Shown: piece by piece, positions 24,443 through 34,655 of the stretch
How positions within the stretch are numbered: position 1 is the stretch's first letter
How the letters are laid out: each line of letters starts with the position of its first letter
Assembly (NCBI RefSeq): GCF_016545825.1
Contig: NC_052613.1
Coordinates: 36,034,844 to 36,098,843 of the forward strand
From: Eucalyptus grandis
Lineage: Eukaryota > Streptophyta > Magnoliopsida > Myrtales > Myrtaceae
Reading direction: 5' to 3'
Length of the DNA: 64,000 nt
Notes under the pieces: generated by a model
Databases searched by the model: none
What the model was told of the DNA's origin: nothing
Seen by the model: only the letters and a program-made list of their open reading frames with translations
Made by a program: the position numbers and the translations under genes

Positions 24443-27400
24443 ATGCCCATCACAGAGCTCTTTCTTGGAGCCTTTCTTCAGGTGCTGTTTGACAGGTTGG
24501 CCTCTCGCGAGTTGCTCAACTTTGCACGGCATGAGGGGATTGATAAGCTGCTGAAGAAATGGGAGAAGTTGCTGACCAGTATCGACCAGGTGCTGGTTGA
24601 TGCAGAGGACAGGCAATTGACCAGTGATCGTGCGGTGAAGTCGTGGCTTGAAGATCTGAGGGACTTGGCCTACGACATTGAAGACTTGCTTGATGAGTTC
24701 GCCACAGAATCTGCAAAAAACAAGTCCAAGGTGGAACCCAGCACTAGCAAGGCATGTTCCCTCCTTCCAAGTAGTTGCTTTAGATTAAGCCCAAGAATGT
24801 TTATGCTAGACCACAAAATGAGATCCAAGATAGAGAAGATGGACAACAAATTACAAGAGATTATAACTCAGAAAGATAATCTGAGCCTAACAGAGAATAA
24901 TGGGCAACGATCAGCATATAGCCGACTGGATAACCCGCTTCCCACAACACATTTGCGCGAGCCTATTTTTGTTAGTAGGGAGGACGAAAAAATGGCGATC
25001 CTCAAATTACTGACTAGAGAAGAAGAGAATAGAACATGTGTGGATCTAAAAGTGATTGCCATAGTAGGGATGGGGGGTATTGGGAAAACAGCTCTAGCTC
25101 AGCAAGTCTACAATGATGCGAGAGTCACAAATTATTTTGAGGTGAATGCATGGGTTTGTGTTTCTGATGAGTTTGATCTGCTTGCTATTACAAAGAGAAT
25201 CCTAGAGGCAACCAACTTCCCTTTGTCTTGTGACGGTAAGGACTTGAACTGGCTTCAAGATAAGCTCAATGAAAACCTTTTCGGGAAGAAGTTTCTTGTC
25301 GTGTTAGATGATGTTTGGAATGAAAAATATGGAAGCTGGACTATCCTCTTGAAGCCTCTTCAATCGGGAAAGAAGGGAAGCAAGATCATCATCACGACTC
25401 GTAACCTTGATGTTGCTACATTAACCAATGGTACTTGTCACTCTCTTAAACAGTTGTCTCAAGATGATTGTATGACTTTGTTTGCATATCATGCTCTAGG
25501 TGCAAAAAATTTTGATCGTCATCCTGAACTTGAAGTATTAGGTCAGAAAATAGTTGAAAAATGCAAAGGGTTGCCATTAGCTGTGAAGACATTGGCCGGG
25601 ATATTGCGCACTAATGTCAATCGTCATACATGGGAAGGTATATTGAATAGCAAATTTTGGGACCTACCAGAAGAAAAAAATGAGATCCTTCCGGCTTTGA
25701 AACTTAGCTATCTCCATCTCCCTTCCCATTTGAGGAGATGTTTTGCTTACTGTGCTATATTTCCTTGCGACTATGAAATCCAACGGGATGAGTTGGTCCA
25801 CTTTTGGATCGCAGAGGGCTTGGTTGAGGGAAAAGAAGGAAGAAACCGTTGGAATGTAGGCTTGACTTATTTCAACGAGCTAGTATCTAGATCGTTATTG
25901 CAAAAGTCTAGTAGCAATGAATCACGATTCTTGATGCATGATCTTGTGAATGATCTGGCAAAGCTAGTTGCAGGTGTAACACATTTTTGCTCAGGGGAGT
26001 TTAAGGAAGATAACAATAATGCATCTTTAGCTCGTCATGCCTCATTAATTCCCGGTGATCACATTCTGCCACAAACGCTCAAGATATATCATCAAATGCA
26101 GGGACTTAGGAGCTTCATATCATTAAAAAAGCAATCCGGGCAATATGAAGGATCCTTTGTGTCTCAGGAAGTGTTATTTGACTTGGTATCGAGATTGAAG
26201 TACTTGAGAGTACTCTCGTTAAGTCACTATTACATCAGTGAAGTGCCAGATTGCATTGGCGAGCTGAGACACCTGAGACAACTTAATCTATCGTATACTA
26301 ATATCGAAAGGCTTCCAAAGTCAATTGTCGCATTGTATAATCTAGAGGCTTTGATGTTGCAAAGCTGTCACCACCTTATCGAATTACCTAAAGGTATGGA
26401 GAAACTCATCAATCTAAAATTTCTCGACATTACTGACACTTGGAGCCCAAGAGTGACACCGTTGTATATAGGAAATTTGGTGGGTCTTGAGATGTTGTCA
26501 GAGTTTGTAGTGGGAATGGAAAATGGCTTGAGGTTGAAAGAGTTAGAAAACTTGAAGAATCTTGGAGGGAAATTGTGCATCTCTAGTTTGCATAACGTTC
26601 GAGAAGCTGAAGATGCCAAGGATGCCAATATACAAATGAAGGAGGGTCTATGCGAGTTGACTATGCAATGGACTGAAGAGTTTGGAAGATTCCGAGATGA
26701 AGAGCTTGAAGCAAAGGTCCTTGACTTTCTTTGCCCATACCAAAACCTTGAAACTCTCACCATATCCTACTATGGAGGCTTAGAATTCCCATCATGGTTA
26801 GAAAGTCCCTTACATTTGAACATATTGCATTTACATGGCTGTCGTAGGGCCAAAGCATTACCATCACTTGGGCAACTATGTTCGCTCAAAGAATTGCACA
26901 TTGAAGGTCTAAGTTCTATATGCACAGTAGGCCCAAAATTTTGTGGAACTAGGTGTCCTTTTCCATCCTTATTAACTTTGAAATTTCAGGACATGCCATT
27001 GTGGGAGAATTGGTCTCATAGCATTGGCACTGAAGTAGGAGTTTTATTCCCCCGTCTTGATCATCTCATCATTCAAGATTGTCATATGTTGGTCGGAAGA
27101 TTGCCTAATGAACTAAATTCGCTCACAAAGCTCGAAATCATATCATGTCCGCGTATGGATGCCTTGGTCTCTACCATTAGCCTTCCATCTCTCAATGAGT
27201 TAATCTTTGAAGGTTGCAATGAGCAGGTGCTGAACAGTTTGCTAAACTTGACATCTCTAACCTCTCTAACCATTGAAGATATTGCTGAACTAACTTGCTT
27301 AAATCATGGGTTTACAAGCTCTTTAATCAATTTGGAGAAGTTGAAGATCCTAAGGTGTACAAACTTAATACACTTGTGGCAAGACAGAGATGTAATTCAG

Positions 27401-27658
27401 AATCTGGCTTGTCTAAAGAGTTTACTCATCGAAAGGTGTCCACAGCTTAGATCTTTTGTGGCTGGAGAAGGAGATATAGAGCTGCCAGGCAGCCTTGAGA
27501 CTATCATCTTAAAGAATTGCTTCAATTTAGAGAAGCTCCAGTGCAACATGCACACCCTCTCCTCTTTTACAGGCTTGACCATTCATGACTGTCCAAAACT
27601 CATATCCTTCCCCAAAATAGGTATACCGAAGTCAATGATATCATTATCAACCAGATGA
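24443..27658 (+). CDS. CC-NBS-LRR (CNL) immune receptor, RPP13-like-1 type, copy 1
   Basis: Single uninterrupted 1071-codon frame. ATG 24443 is the first ATG after an in-frame TGA and begins the Rx_N-type coiled coil (MPITELFLGAFLQVLFDRLA). An EDVID-like DLAYDIEDLLDEF lies at about residues 74-86. NB-ARC motifs in order: P-loop GMGGIGKT (209-216, K215), RNBS-A NAWVCVS (235-241), kinase-2 FLVVLDDVW (284-292), RNBS-B SKIIITTR (about 313), GLPL (376-379), RNBS-D CFAYCAIFP (about 433) and MHD (498-500). All look functional. Irregular LRRs run from about residue 575 to the end. Family members act as nucleotide-switched cytoplasmic receptors for pathogen effectors. Many relatives are longer, and LRR-like sequence continues out of frame after this stop, so the C-terminus is probably truncated. 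Expression and specificity cannot be seen. Confidence 0.93.
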   Translation: MPITELFLGAFLQVLFDRLASRELLNFARHEGIDKLLKKWEKLLTSIDQVLVDAEDRQLTSDRAVKSWLEDLRDLAYDIEDLLDEFATESAKNKSKVEPSTSKACSLLPSSCFRLSPRMFMLDHKMRSKIEKMDNKLQEIITQKDNLSLTENNGQRSAYSRLDNPLPTTHLREPIFVSREDEKMAILKLLTREEENRTCVDLKVIAIVGMGGIGKTALAQQVYNDARVTNYFEVNAWVCVSDEFDLLAITKRILEATNFPLSCDGKDLNWLQDKLNENLFGKKFLVVLDDVWNEKYGSWTILLKPLQSGKKGSKIIITTRNLDVATLTNGTCHSLKQLSQDDCMTLFAYHALGAKNFDRHPELEVLGQKIVEKCKGLPLAVKTLAGILRTNVNRHTWEGILNSKFWDLPEEKNEILPALKLSYLHLPSHLRRCFAYCAIFPCDYEIQRDELVHFWIAEGLVEGKEGRNRWNVGLTYFNELVSRSLLQKSSSNESRFLMHDLVNDLAKLVAGVTHFCSGEFKEDNNNASLARHASLIPGDHILPQTLKIYHQMQGLRSFISLKKQSGQYEGSFVSQEVLFDLVSRLKYLRVLSLSHYYISEVPDCIGELRHLRQLNLSYTNIERLPKSIVALYNLEALMLQSCHHLIELPKGMEKLINLKFLDITDTWSPRVTPLYIGNLVGLEMLSEFVVGMENGLRLKELENLKNLGGKLCISSLHNVREAEDAKDANIQMKEGLCELTMQWTEEFGRFRDEELEAKVLDFLCPYQNLETLTISYYGGLEFPSWLESPLHLNILHLHGCRRAKALPSLGQLCSLKELHIEGLSSICTVGPKFCGTRCPFPSLLTLKFQDMPLWENWSHSIGTEVGVLFPRLDHLIIQDCHMLVGRLPNELNSLTKLEIISCPRMDALVSTISLPSLNELIFEGCNEQVLNSLLNLTSLTSLTIEDIAELTCLNHGFTSSLINLEKLKILRCTNLIHLWQDRDVIQNLACLKSLLIERCPQLRSFVAGEGDIELPGSLETIILKNCFNLEKLQCNMHTLSSFTGLTIHDCPKLISFPKIGIPKSMISLSTR

Positions 27659-28490
27659 GCCAAGCAGCAGCAGCAACAAGCACGAGTGACAAAACGTGCT
27701 GTCTGTAAGAATTGATAATCAGCAAGTGCGACTTGCTGCCAGCCTCTCCATTCAAGAAGAGTAGATTATACCGACGATACTCATGACATTTCAACTAGGG
27801 AGGAATAGCGAGCGGAGTTGCTCCCGGAGATAAATCTAGACTGTCTTTGTCACTTCGATGGATTACAATTCGCCTCCACACACTGTCCCATCTCAATTCC
27901 TCGGGTTTTGAGTGTCTTGCTTTGCAGTTGGAGTCCTTGTCCCCTCTTCGTCTCAGCATCGGAGGTCTTGACTTGGGGGTGTCCGAAGGTAAAATCGATA
28001 TCTAATCAGTTGCATCAATTTACGTATCTCCATGGTCCGGGAATTTACAGGTTTGAGAGTATTAAGCACTTCCCTACTAGACGAATGCTGCTCCAGCTAC
28101 AGGAACTTAGGGTATGGGGAAGCCGGAATAAGAAGCAGCCGGTGAGGGAGTGGCTAACCCCCATCACCTCCCTTCAAGAACTGAGGGTCGACAGCAGTGC
28201 TAGAGGAGTGGGCGAGGAGAAGGATCTTCTGCTTTCGCTCCCATCCTCTCTGCTACACCTCTATATCTCAAAAATGGGAAATGTGGAAAGACTGTCCAGA
28301 GGTCTCTGTCCGTCTCTCCAGACCTTACGTTTCTACAAATGCTTGAAGCTGAGGGAACTCCCCAGGATGGCCTGCCTTCCTCCCTAGAAACACCCAGGAT
28401 CGTAAGATATGAGATTATGGGGAATCGATGCACAGAATGGACCGGCGGCTATTGGCACCTCACCCGCGAGATCCTACAGGTTGCTATTGT
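27659..28490 (+). pseudogene. Out-of-frame 3' LRR remnant of CNL copy 1
   Basis: After the stop, LRR-like sequence continues in shifted frames. One frame (27818-28387) contains LTPITSLQELRV, LPSSLLHLYI and CPSLQTLRFYKCLKLRELP. Around 28370 a further shift gives DGLPSSLETPRIV followed by GNRCTEWTGGYW, matching the usual C-terminal end of RPP13-like-1 proteins. The original gene therefore probably reached about 28480 and lost its last quarter by stops and frameshifts. The same breaks exist in copy 2, apart from a 2-bp indel near 27840 that puts the two copies in different frames. A spliced C-terminal exon is an alternative. Confidence 0.75.
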
Positions 28491-30165
28491 TTATGGAAAT
28501 ATCTGAGCTGGCTCTTGGAAAAGGGGTTCGTATCTTAGACCCAAAAATTATGTTACTTAGAAAAGCGAGTTTTAATTTTAGGAGGTCACTAGTAAGCTGA
28601 AGTTTTCGGGCGTAGCCAGCGGGTGTCAAGAATACCCCCAGGCAAATCATCATCGTCTCCTTCCCCTTATCGTCTGCACCTCAATCACCTGTGCTTCGCC
28701 TCTCCACTCCGTCGTCCTCACCTCGAATCAGGTATCGATCTCTCTGCCATATACTACTCTTCCACTCGTAGTCACTATTCACATTTGGCATCACTTCCCT
28801 CTCCATTGAAATGCTTCCTATGATTTCATCCATCCAGCAATTATTGTCATATGAATCTGGGATGTTATTATCGCACTGCTGCATTTGAATTTGGATTCTC
28901 AGCTTATTTTTTCTGCACTCCCTCATCCACTTCTTTTGTCATCGCTGTGCTCAGTCTCATCCGCCAATTCTGTAAATCGTGCTTGCCTTTTGGATAACGT
29001 TGATATTCCGGTGGTGAAGTCTCTCGGCACAACCCAGCGACCAATAGAAAGGTCTATACACCTTTCCTTCACCATCGCCTCACCGGTATTTAGTCTTGGA
29101 GAAGATGCTGGAGGGCACCCTGGATCTGAGATTGCTCTTCACTGTGGAGGAGAAGGGAGACGCCACTACAGGATTTGTTCTTTGTGGAAACTTTTCCATG
29201 AATAGTGGGTTCTCAAATTACTCATGGGGATTGGTATGCATGTATGTTATCTTTCCCTGTTGAATAATTGTCTATTTCTGCCTGATGTTCAATCCACTAG
29301 ATGAATCTAAAGTCTAGTCGTTATTTATATGATAAATTAATAGCAACGACAAGTTTTGAAAATGTTTCAAAGTTGCCTCAAATCGAAAAAAAAATGTAGT
29401 GGAGAGAGCAAGTTCATGTCATGTCAATGGCAGTTGGGTGCTTTAAATCCTCTATCATGTTTTACTCTGGAAACTCCATTTGAACACATTTACTAAATTG
29501 TGAATTGTACCTGACTAATTTCCCTTATATCTCTGATTCTGATATGCGAAAATTACTTTTGCAGCATTCACCAGAAGTGGAAGGAACTCGATATTGACTT
29601 TCTGTCTGCATTTACCAATGCAAAGTATTTATTCCCACACACGCACTCATCTCATTTCCGAGCATACTGTGTTGCGCATCGAAATCTATGGGGCAAACAG
29701 ATTTATTGTGCCTCAACCCTTCCATTCCAACATTTTACTCACCGTCCAAGATTAAGGAATGGTTTGGTCGGTTTGAGTGCAGTTATAAATGAAGGCGTTT
29801 CTTGGGCTGGACAGCACTCAATGAAATCTTTGCCCCATTTTCATTTTGATAACTATTCATATTCTGCTTTATGTAAACAAAGATGCATAGCCCTGGACTC
29901 TGGAGTCACTGGTTGGCAAAGTTTAAAGGGTGAGTAGATTTGTTTCTGCTATGTCTTTTGAATGGCTGTTTAAGAGGCGGGTAATGATCATGGGGTATAT
30001 CAGAACTTATGAGAATCTCTTATGAAGGATTGGCATATTGTCTGAATTCTGCTTGTTTTGTTAAATTTCCAACAAATTGTCCACCTTACTAGTTCATTTC
30101 TATCATTGTATTAAAGCATATGTCAAAGGTTTAAATTTTCTCGTCTGTTATGCTGTTTGTTATCA
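28491..30165 (+). other. Unrecognised sequence downstream of CNL copy 1
   Basis: Conserved with 38702-40376 because of the duplication. It contains a 106-codon open frame (28885-29205) that I do not recognise, present in both copies. TTTTGCAG near 29565, just before CATTCACCAGAAG, resembles a splice acceptor. The stretch could be 3' UTR with introns, an old gene fragment or repeat debris; I cannot choose. Confidence 0.35.
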
Positions 30166-30392
30166 TTTCCTTGTGTGGCTATCACCTAATGTGCCTAGAT
30201 TTGGCATTAATTCTTGGTTAGTAATACATGATAAGCTCACTACTTTTGAGAGGATTAATAGTTGGCCTGTTGGGAGAACAAGATCTCTCTACTTGTTTTG
30301 CGATAAAAGTATTGAATCTTGCCGTTGTTTGATTTTTGGGTGTAGTTTCTCTAATGATGTACAAAAGAAGGTATTAATTATGTTAAACTAAT
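30166..30392 (+). mobile_element. LINE relic, 3' end, shortened by deletion (copy 1)
   Basis: A frame reading WLSPNVPRFGINSWLVIHDKL followed by RINSWPVG and LYLFCD resembles the zf-RVT zinc-binding region near the end of plant L1-type LINE ORF2. Copy 2 has the same piece (41384-41602) preceded by about 1 kb more LINE sequence, so copy 1 has lost that part. No target duplication or poly(A) tail is evident. Confidence 0.65.
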
Positions 30393-30893
30393 CATTGAAT
30401 CTCGCTGTCATCTAATTCTCGATGTTTAATGTATTCAACATCATTGAGTTCTTGTTAAGCATAGTTTTAAGTGTTGCCTCATTCTCAAAATAAGATTGGC
30501 ACTGATAAGCATTGTAGGTTGTGTCTTCCTTGGAATCTAAGTTTGCAAAAACCATCCAGCTTAGAATAAGGTTTGCTTGAGGTTATGCTTATTGTTGTTT
30601 TTTGGCGTGTCAAGTTGCATGGTTTGCTCTAGAAACTATCCAGCGATGGCAAAGAAATTTCAATTTCAACCTCTCTTCTTTTTGGGTCCAATTTTTATGA
30701 GGTCCAAGTTACTGACCTTCGCATTTCTCCATTTAGTTATCAGAGGAAGAAGCACAGTCGATCAAAAGGGGTTGTTATAAGTTTAAAAAGAGAAATATTT
30801 ATTGACTAAGGTTTCAAGAGACTTTACAATCTCTTTTTGCGTTCGCGGTAATTTTACTCGGTTACATCGAGTGGGAAATTCAACCTCCAAGTC

Positions 30894-31927
30894 GGGAGAA
30901 TTACCAAAAAGTCCTAAACCTATTGCAATTGTGCCAATCGGTCACTAAACTTTTTTTTTTTTTGTAATTTAGTCCAAAACCTTTTATAAATGTGCTTAAT
31001 TCAGTCCTTAGGCCAAAATTGGCCGGAGACAAATGGCGGCGGCGAACCAATTTTTAATAATTTTTCGATTTTTAATTTTTTTTCGATTTTTTTTTTCGAA
31101 TTTTTTTTTGATTTTTACCTCCTTCTTCCTCTCGGCCGGCGGCCGGCTAGAGCGAGGGCCAGCGAGGCTCGCCCCCGCCGGCCACTAGCGAAGGCGAGCC
31201 TCGCCCGGCGACGAGCGAGGCCGCCGTCGCCCGGCCAAAGACGAGGGTCGGCCTCGCCCGGCCATGGCGAGGACGAGCCTCGCCAAATCGGCGACGGCGG
31301 CCTCGCCGTCGCCGGGCGAGGCTCGCCTTCGCCGGTGGCGAGCGGGGCGAGCCTCGCCGAGGCAAGCGAGGTGAACCTCGCCTAGCGGCGCGGGCGGCCG
31401 TCGCCCGGCCAAGGCGAGGCTCGGCCTCGCCGATCTGGGCGACGGCGGCCTCGCCGGCCACTAGCAAGGCCGTAACCCGAGATTTGGCGAGGCTCGCCTC
31501 GCCATGGGCGGGCGAGGCCGAGCCTCGCCTTGGGCCGGGCGACGGCGGCCCCTCGCCGTCGGCGGCAAGGCTCGCCTTCGCCCGGTGGCGGCGGGCGAGC
31601 CTCGCCGGTGGCAGGTCGGCCTCGCCCGGCCCTCGCCTCCCGGCCGGCGCCGGCCGGCCGAGGAAGAAGGAGGTAAAAAAAAATTCAAAAAAAAAAAAAT
31701 CGAAAAAAATTAAAAAAATCGAAAAAAAAAAAAAAAAATTATTTAAAAATTGGTTCGCGGGCCAGCTGTCTCGGCCGGCGTCCACGCGGCTCGGTCGGCC
31801 AATTTTGGCCGGAAGGACTGAATTGGCACATTTATAAAGGTTTAGGACTAAATTGGCAAAAAAAAAAAAGTTTAGGACCGAATTGGCACAATTGCAATAG
31901 GTTTAAGACTTTTTTGGTAATTCTCCC
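30894..31927. mobile_element. Foldback MULE-like element with very GC-rich core (1034 bp)
   Basis: Long terminal inverted repeats begin GGGAGAATTACCAAAAA on both strands and continue imperfectly for roughly 250-300 bp on each side. They include CCTATTGCAATTGTGCCAAT and an inner block CCTCCTTCTTCCTC / GAGGAAGAAGGAGG. Flanks are CTCCAAGTC (30885-30893) and CTCCAAATT (31928-31936), a 9-bp duplication matching at 7 of 9. Copy 2 at about 42085-42105 has one uninterrupted CTCCAAATT, which is the empty site. The core (about 31130-31660) is low-complexity, repeating GAGGCTCGCC-like words and giving long but meaningless open frames. TIR length and a 9-bp duplication fit Mutator-like non-autonomous elements. 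No transposase is present. Confidence 0.85.
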
Positions 31928-32119
31928 CTCCAAATTCAATATCATCATCGTTTCAATAAAGAAATTATTTGGAACGGTCGGTGGTGTTTGTGCTTGGGCT
32001 TACTCTTAAAGAAAGTTTGGGGATGAAGACCTCTTCCAAGGAGCAGCCCTACGTCTTTGCAAGAAAATCCAACTTATGAAGCTCTTGTTCTTTGCCTATT
32101 TCATTAACACAATTGGAGG

Positions 32120-32892
32120 TGTCACGACCTATCCCTCGGGGGGAGGAATAGGTTTAGGGGCATTGCCTAAAGAACGGGCCTATGGTCCATAATTAGGCTT
32201 GGGCTCTCCCAAGCTCATACCTCGTGTGACACTAGGGTGTTCTTAAAAAAATTTGCAAAAATGAGTCGTCACTAGCCTATTGGAGTCGGCTAGAAAAAGT
32301 AAAGCATGGAAGTATACCTCACTTTCTATGCAACCAAATAATCTAGGGCTGGAGACTTAGTTACACTAATTAATCAATTAGTGCCTTTTCAGTATCTAAT
32401 CTTATTCATTTTACAAAAAAAAAGATTTTTATCAGTCAGTTTGGATTGATTTTATGCCTATCCATTAACATGTGAGGTGATCATATAGGTACGCGACCCT
32501 TAAAATAACGATGAGCAACTAAGATTCTAATTGCAATAAAATTTAGCACATGCAATTAAACATTCGCAAGCGTAATTAGATATGCAAATTAAATATGCGA
32601 TATACTTAATGTGCAAGCAAATAAATGCCTAATTACACTAAAAAGGCAAGGCATGACAATTCCTAACCAAACCCTACATTTTTTCAATTTTCAACATTTA
32701 TAATTTTTTAATGAAAATGAACAAAATTTCGGAAAAAAAAATATATATATATATATTTTTATTTTCTTTTTTCTTTTTTTTTCGGTCGGGCGGTTCGGTC
32801 TAGTCATGGCAGGTAAGGTCTAGTCTAAATGGACCCAGGTTTGGTTCGGTCAGGGCGGGTTAGGTCCAGCCAAACCAGGTCCGGCCCAGGTA
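32120..32892. mobile_element. Truncated LTR fragment (family Z'), copy 1
   Basis: Starts TGTCACGACCTATCCC and contains GAGTCG(T/C)CACTAGCCTA and a GGTTCGGTC-rich segment. The copy in duplication 2 begins at 42287 and continues past this fragment's end, so copy 1 is cut off at the duplication junction. The order of motifs (TGTCACGACC, the AAGCTCATACC region, GAGTCGTCACTAG) resembles solo LTR-Z, which suggests related families. Confidence 0.55.
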
Positions 32893-34099
32893 TTATTTAC
32901 TAATCAAATTGTGTCTAAACCAACTTCCATAGATTTCAAAATAGGTCATCTCCTTGAGCCATCTAAAAAACGCACTCCTCCATATTGGCCATTTTTTTTA
33001 TGATATGATGCCACATCGAAAGATGTAATCTGGGGATCTAGCTATTTCTTTGGCACTAATAAATCCATTTCACACACTATAATAATAGGGTATGAATAAT
33101 TCAATATCAGATTCTATCAATTTGAATGGCCGGTGGGCCTACTAAAGTTAGGTAGCTTCTCACTTCCTGGGACAAAAGGATAAGCATATTATAATATGAC
33201 TTTGCGGACCAAATAAAAAGCGGAAGCTTCATTATGGATATAATCATTGTAAAACAGAAAAAGAAAATGACGCTTTAAGGTTTGCAATTTAATTCGATCT
33301 ACAGACACTTTTTGATGCTAACCTAATGCATAACGTGCCTTTTAAAGTGGGAAGCTAGGTAGCAACCACAGTATTAATGAAGGAAAATAACAAATTTTTA
33401 ATGGCCATTATTTAAAATTTACTTTGTTATTACGTCTTTTTGGACACTTGTTGAGCAACTCACTCTGTAAATTTTACAGCTTTTAATGCATTCAGCTCCC
33501 ATGTAATATGAAATAATGATTGCGACCCCTATGATCAATGATTATATAACCATATTGGTCCATGAAAATTAAATTATATATTAACTTCTCCTTCGTTTGA
33601 TAATGTGATGAAGTTCATGGGCCTGCATCAATGAGACGATTTTTTTTTTGGTCATAACATCAACGAGATGATGATGCCATGGTCTTTGTGATGCATCATG
33701 ATGATGGATGAGAGCGCTGGTGAACAGTAATAAAGCAGAAGTATTGGGGTTGGCTTGGAGATGGCCAACTTCTATGCCTTCTGAGCTTAGCTTTATTTTT
33801 TTCTTTAATAAAAAACAAATTGGGTGCACGAAAAAGGAGCGGGAGAGAATTTGAAGAATATCCTTTCTCTGATTCCAGCCTTTGGTAGCTTTAATCATGC
33901 CAAGACGAAGGTCCCATTTCCGACCCACTTATTCCCATGAAATTAAATCAAATGAAATGAAAAAATGGCTGTGCCGAGGAGGACACAGATCAAAACAGAG
34001 CATGAACGATGACGGACGAAACAAATGAAGAGATTTGAAGGCAAAAAAGAAATGGAGCGTCAAAGAGCAATCAATGGATAAAGAAACACAAACTTTTTG

Positions 34100-34655
34100 C
34101 GGAAATGTTTGACTATCAACGGTCAAGATCAAGTATTAGCAGTCCATCGATCTTAGAACGTTAAACAAAGACCCAAAAGACGAGGAAGAAAGAGGAGATG
34201 GGTAGGGACTATGGAGCATTGTAGCCTAACCTTAGTTAAGGCCTTACCTATCCACCAGTCAATTACTTGGGAAGATGAAAAGTTGGTAGCAGATTGCTCC
34301 AAGTTGTCATCGGCCAAAATTTAAAAACAACGAAAGATCGTTGCCAGTCGCCTCAATTAGGACAAGAATAGTGGACTTATAGACAATCGCATGATATCAA
34401 AGGTGACCCATAGGAAAGCGTATCTACTTTACTGGTCAGTACCCACCGACAATGTCTAAGTCTCGTTTCTTTCCTCCACGGGTAAAGGACAAATTGTATT
34501 ATTTCGGTCTCCCTAGAGTACTTTAATTGTTAAAATAAAAGACTTTGATGCTGTTGTCCTGAAAATAAGAACTTTGGTTTCCTCTCCGCTCAATACACTT
34601 CGTTTCAACCAGCTGAGCACTCTTGTTCAATTCTTTGCCACTCCCAAATCAAGCC
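34100..34655 (+). promoter_or_regulatory. Putative promoter of CNL copy 2
   Basis: W-box-like TTGACT lies at 34109-34114 and AGTCAA at 34257-34262, as in copy 1. A third, GGTCAA (complement TTGACC), lies at 34121-34126; copy 1 has GGCCAA there. It sits 6 bp from the first box. Motif-level inference only. Confidence 0.35.

Larger units (their letters stand above)
22684..32892 (+). repeat. 10-kb segmental tandem duplication, copy 1
   Basis: Nearly collinear with 32893-45728 at an offset of about 10,213 bp through the CNL gene. It contains CNL copy 1, the broken 3' LRR remnant, a LINE relic shortened by deletion, a MULE-like insertion and a truncated LTR. It ends at GGCCCAGGT, directly followed by the start of copy 2 (ATTTACTAATCAAATTG). 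Confidence 0.95.

Noticed and set aside
31147..31837. Long open frames (up to 212 codons) in the GC-rich core of the MULE-like element
   Set aside because: Low-complexity Ala/Arg/Gly/Pro peptides open on both strands. They come from GC composition and repeated GAGGCTCGCC words.
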